Part shown: positions 6,197-6,926 of the stretch, piece after piece
How the letters are laid out: each line of letters opens with the position of its first letter
Position numbering within the stretch: position 1 is the first letter of the stretch
Assembly: GCA_012513545.1 (NCBI GenBank)
Contig: JAAZCB010000051.1
Location: 1-6,926, forward strand
Reading direction: 5' to 3'
Source of the DNA: Clostridiaceae bacterium
Lineage (GTDB): Bacteria > Bacillota_A > Clostridia > Acetivibrionales > Acetivibrionaceae
DNA: 6,926 nt
Position numbers and translations under genes: made by a program
Notes under the pieces: model-generated
Databases searched by the model: none
The model's input: only the letters and a program-made list of their open reading frames with translations
What the model was told of the DNA's origin: nothing

Positions 6197-6634
6197 TTAT
6201 CTGAATCTGTACCAGGAGAAATGCTGTGCAACTATGACCTGAGGTTTTACTTTGACCTTAATATTTTTGCCTTTCTTCACATCATATAAGTAGCCTTCGT
6301 ACTTACTTACCTTAATAAGAACATTTTTTTTGAACCTTTCAGTGTCCGGCTTTACCTCTACTCCAACCTGACCATTGTCTGCAAACACTTTTACGTTGAA
6401 CTTAATCGGCAACTGATCGTCAGGTAAAAAATCCTTAAGAAATTGTATAGTAACAAACCCAACTGTAAATTTCCCGCCTTTTTCAGTAACAGTTATAGTC
6501 TTCTCAAACAAAACAGGTTCTTCTGCCTTAACACTCACTGCCTTACATTTATCCGGTGCACCTAAAGCTGTAACAGGAATGCTTGTAACCAGCATTACAA
6601 CCAGTATTAATGCTGAAAAGAACTTTTTATTCAT
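6197..6634 (-). CDS. Small secreted protein, possibly ZU5-like beta-sandwich, function unknown
   Basis: I do not recognise a named family with certainty. The 145-residue product starts MNKKFF and has a classic signal peptide: two lysines, a hydrophobic core, and a likely cleavage after ALGA at residue 26. The mature part, about 119 residues, alternates polar and hydrophobic residues in probable beta-strands. Its layout recalls small clostridial secreted ZU5-like domains: an initial strand with GGKFTVGFVTIQF, a later KKNVLIKV strand, a tyrosine-rich LYDVKKGKNIKVK segment, and a final AQHFSWYRF ending like the HFSxY signature. No cysteine pair, sortase motif or wall-binding repeat is visible; the sole cysteine is near the mature N-terminus, with no lipobox. 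The ATG at 6634 has AAGGAGG eight bases upstream. An upstream ATG at 6697 lies inside the promoter and is rejected. Regulation appears to be through sigma-54. Confidence 0.85.
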   Translation of the reverse strand: MNKKFFSALILVVMLVTSIPVTALGAPDKCKAVSVKAEEPVLFEKTITVTEKGGKFTVGFVTIQFLKDFLPDDQLPIKFNVKVFADNGQVGVEVKPDTERFKKNVLIKVSKYEGYLYDVKKGKNIKVKVKPQVIVAQHFSWYRFR

Positions 6635-6642
6635 AATATATA

Positions 6643-6649
6643 CCTCCTT
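6643..6649 (-). promoter_or_regulatory. Strong ribosome binding site of the secreted-protein gene
   Basis: AAGGAGG on the minus strand ends eight bases before the ATG at 6634. It is a near-ideal site and decides this start over the in-frame ATG 63 bases upstream. Confidence 0.9.
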
Positions 6650-6692
6650 GGCACTTGTAAAAGGTTTAAAAGTTTCATCCACTATATTAAAA

Positions 6693-6709
6693 TGCAAGAA
6701 TCGTGCCAG
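6693..6709 (-). promoter_or_regulatory. Sigma-54 (-24/-12) promoter of the secreted-protein gene
   Basis: The minus strand reads CTGGCACGATTCTTGCA, matching every specified position of the sigma-54 consensus YTGGCACGRNNNTTGCW. The -24 GG is at 6706-6707 and the -12 GC at 6694-6695. Transcription would begin near 6682, giving a leader of about 48 bases that contains the ribosome site. Such promoters need an ATP-dependent enhancer-binding activator, which is not encoded in this window. Confidence 0.9.
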
Positions 6710-6747
6710 AAAGAGTAATTCTAATTAAAAACTCCAAAGATGGTTTT

Positions 6748-6804
6748 ATAGCACTACAAGCTTTCAAAAAAATAGGACTGTTTTCCCGGTTATAGCATAG
6801 GACT
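6748..6804. repeat. Three short direct repeats at 24-25 bp spacing, possible activator sites
   Basis: ATAGGACT occurs at 6772-6779 and 6797-6804, and ATAGCACT (one mismatch) at 6748-6755. The spacings are 24 and 25 bp. Relative to the predicted sigma-54 start near 6682 they lie about 65 to 120 bases upstream, where enhancer-binding proteins commonly bind. One 8-base repeat in a region this size could be chance; the regular third copy is what draws notice. Confidence 0.4.
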
Positions 6805-6910
6805 TTCAGCCGCCAATTAATTATGTAAACTTTTCCCCTTCATGATTTTTTGATTTTTCATCATATTTTATATAGCCATATAATAATTTATACCGATATA
6901 TAATATTAGA

Positions 6911-6922
6911 AGCATTAATGCT
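6911..6922. repeat. 12-bp perfect palindrome near the right edge
   Basis: AGCATTAATGCT is self-complementary and is preceded by a very AT-rich stretch (6841-6910). It may belong to the control region of a gene beyond the window. No coding sequence was found between 6710 and the right edge. Confidence 0.35.
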
Positions 6923-6926
6923 CCAA

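Noticed and set aside
5998..6231. Minus-strand open frame through the cluster 2 repeats
   Set aside because: It spans the terminator and repeat units, overlaps the end of the secreted-protein gene, and has no good ribosome site.
6635..6697. Longer N-terminus of the secreted protein from the ATG at 6697
   Set aside because: That ATG lies within the -12 element of the sigma-54 promoter, has no ribosome site, and would bury the signal peptide behind 21 residues.
6740..6840. Possible riboswitch in the minus-strand region with GGCGGCTGAAAG and CCGGGAAAAC segments
   Set aside because: It did not fit the cyclic di-GMP, preQ1, THF or cobalamin consensus features I know. It lies upstream of the predicted sigma-54 start, so it would not be in that transcript.

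Overview
The window is AT-rich, has closely packed genes on both strands, and carries a typical spore-forming, Gram-positive anaerobe gene set. It holds an HD-GYP phosphodiesterase, the redox repressor Rex, a YdiF-type ABC-F ATPase, a LysM/SH3/GH18 hydrolase and a CwlD-type amidase. This points to Clostridia, plausibly the Ruminiclostridium/Acetivibrio group. The genus is an inference from gene content and style; no marker gene proves it.

Left part (1-1442): the C-terminal part of an HD-GYP protein runs in from the left edge and ends at 510, followed by a weak terminator. rex lies on the minus strand (635-1285). Between rex and the ABC-F gene is a compact divergent control region. It holds a near-perfect sigma-A promoter for rex with a Rex-operator-like dyad overlapping its -35 box, then a second promoter facing right with a 14-bp perfect palindrome in its spacer.

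Middle (1452-5867): the ABC-F gene (TTG start) is followed on the same strand, without an obvious terminator, by a 503-residue LysM-LysM-SH3-GH18 protein that lacks a signal peptide, as in spore cortex or coat hydrolases. It converges on cwlD, an N-terminally anchored amidase of the family that prepares spore cortex for muramic-delta-lactam formation. The two genes share a strong bidirectional terminator. The pair suggests a spore-envelope theme.

Right part (4982-6926): two clusters of a 65-66 bp hairpin repeat lie beside two strong terminators (4982-5113 and 5968-6098). Each unit is an A-tract/T-tract hairpin followed by a conserved linker with its own hairpin. The outer stem differs between clusters but stays paired. 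Last on the minus strand is a 145-residue secreted beta-rich protein of unknown function, preceded by an exact-consensus sigma-54 promoter and by three short direct repeats at 24-25 bp spacing where an enhancer-binding activator could sit.

The two least ordinary items are this sigma-54-controlled secreted protein and the hairpin-linker repeat family. No CRISPR array, tRNA, rRNA, transposase or recognised riboswitch was seen.
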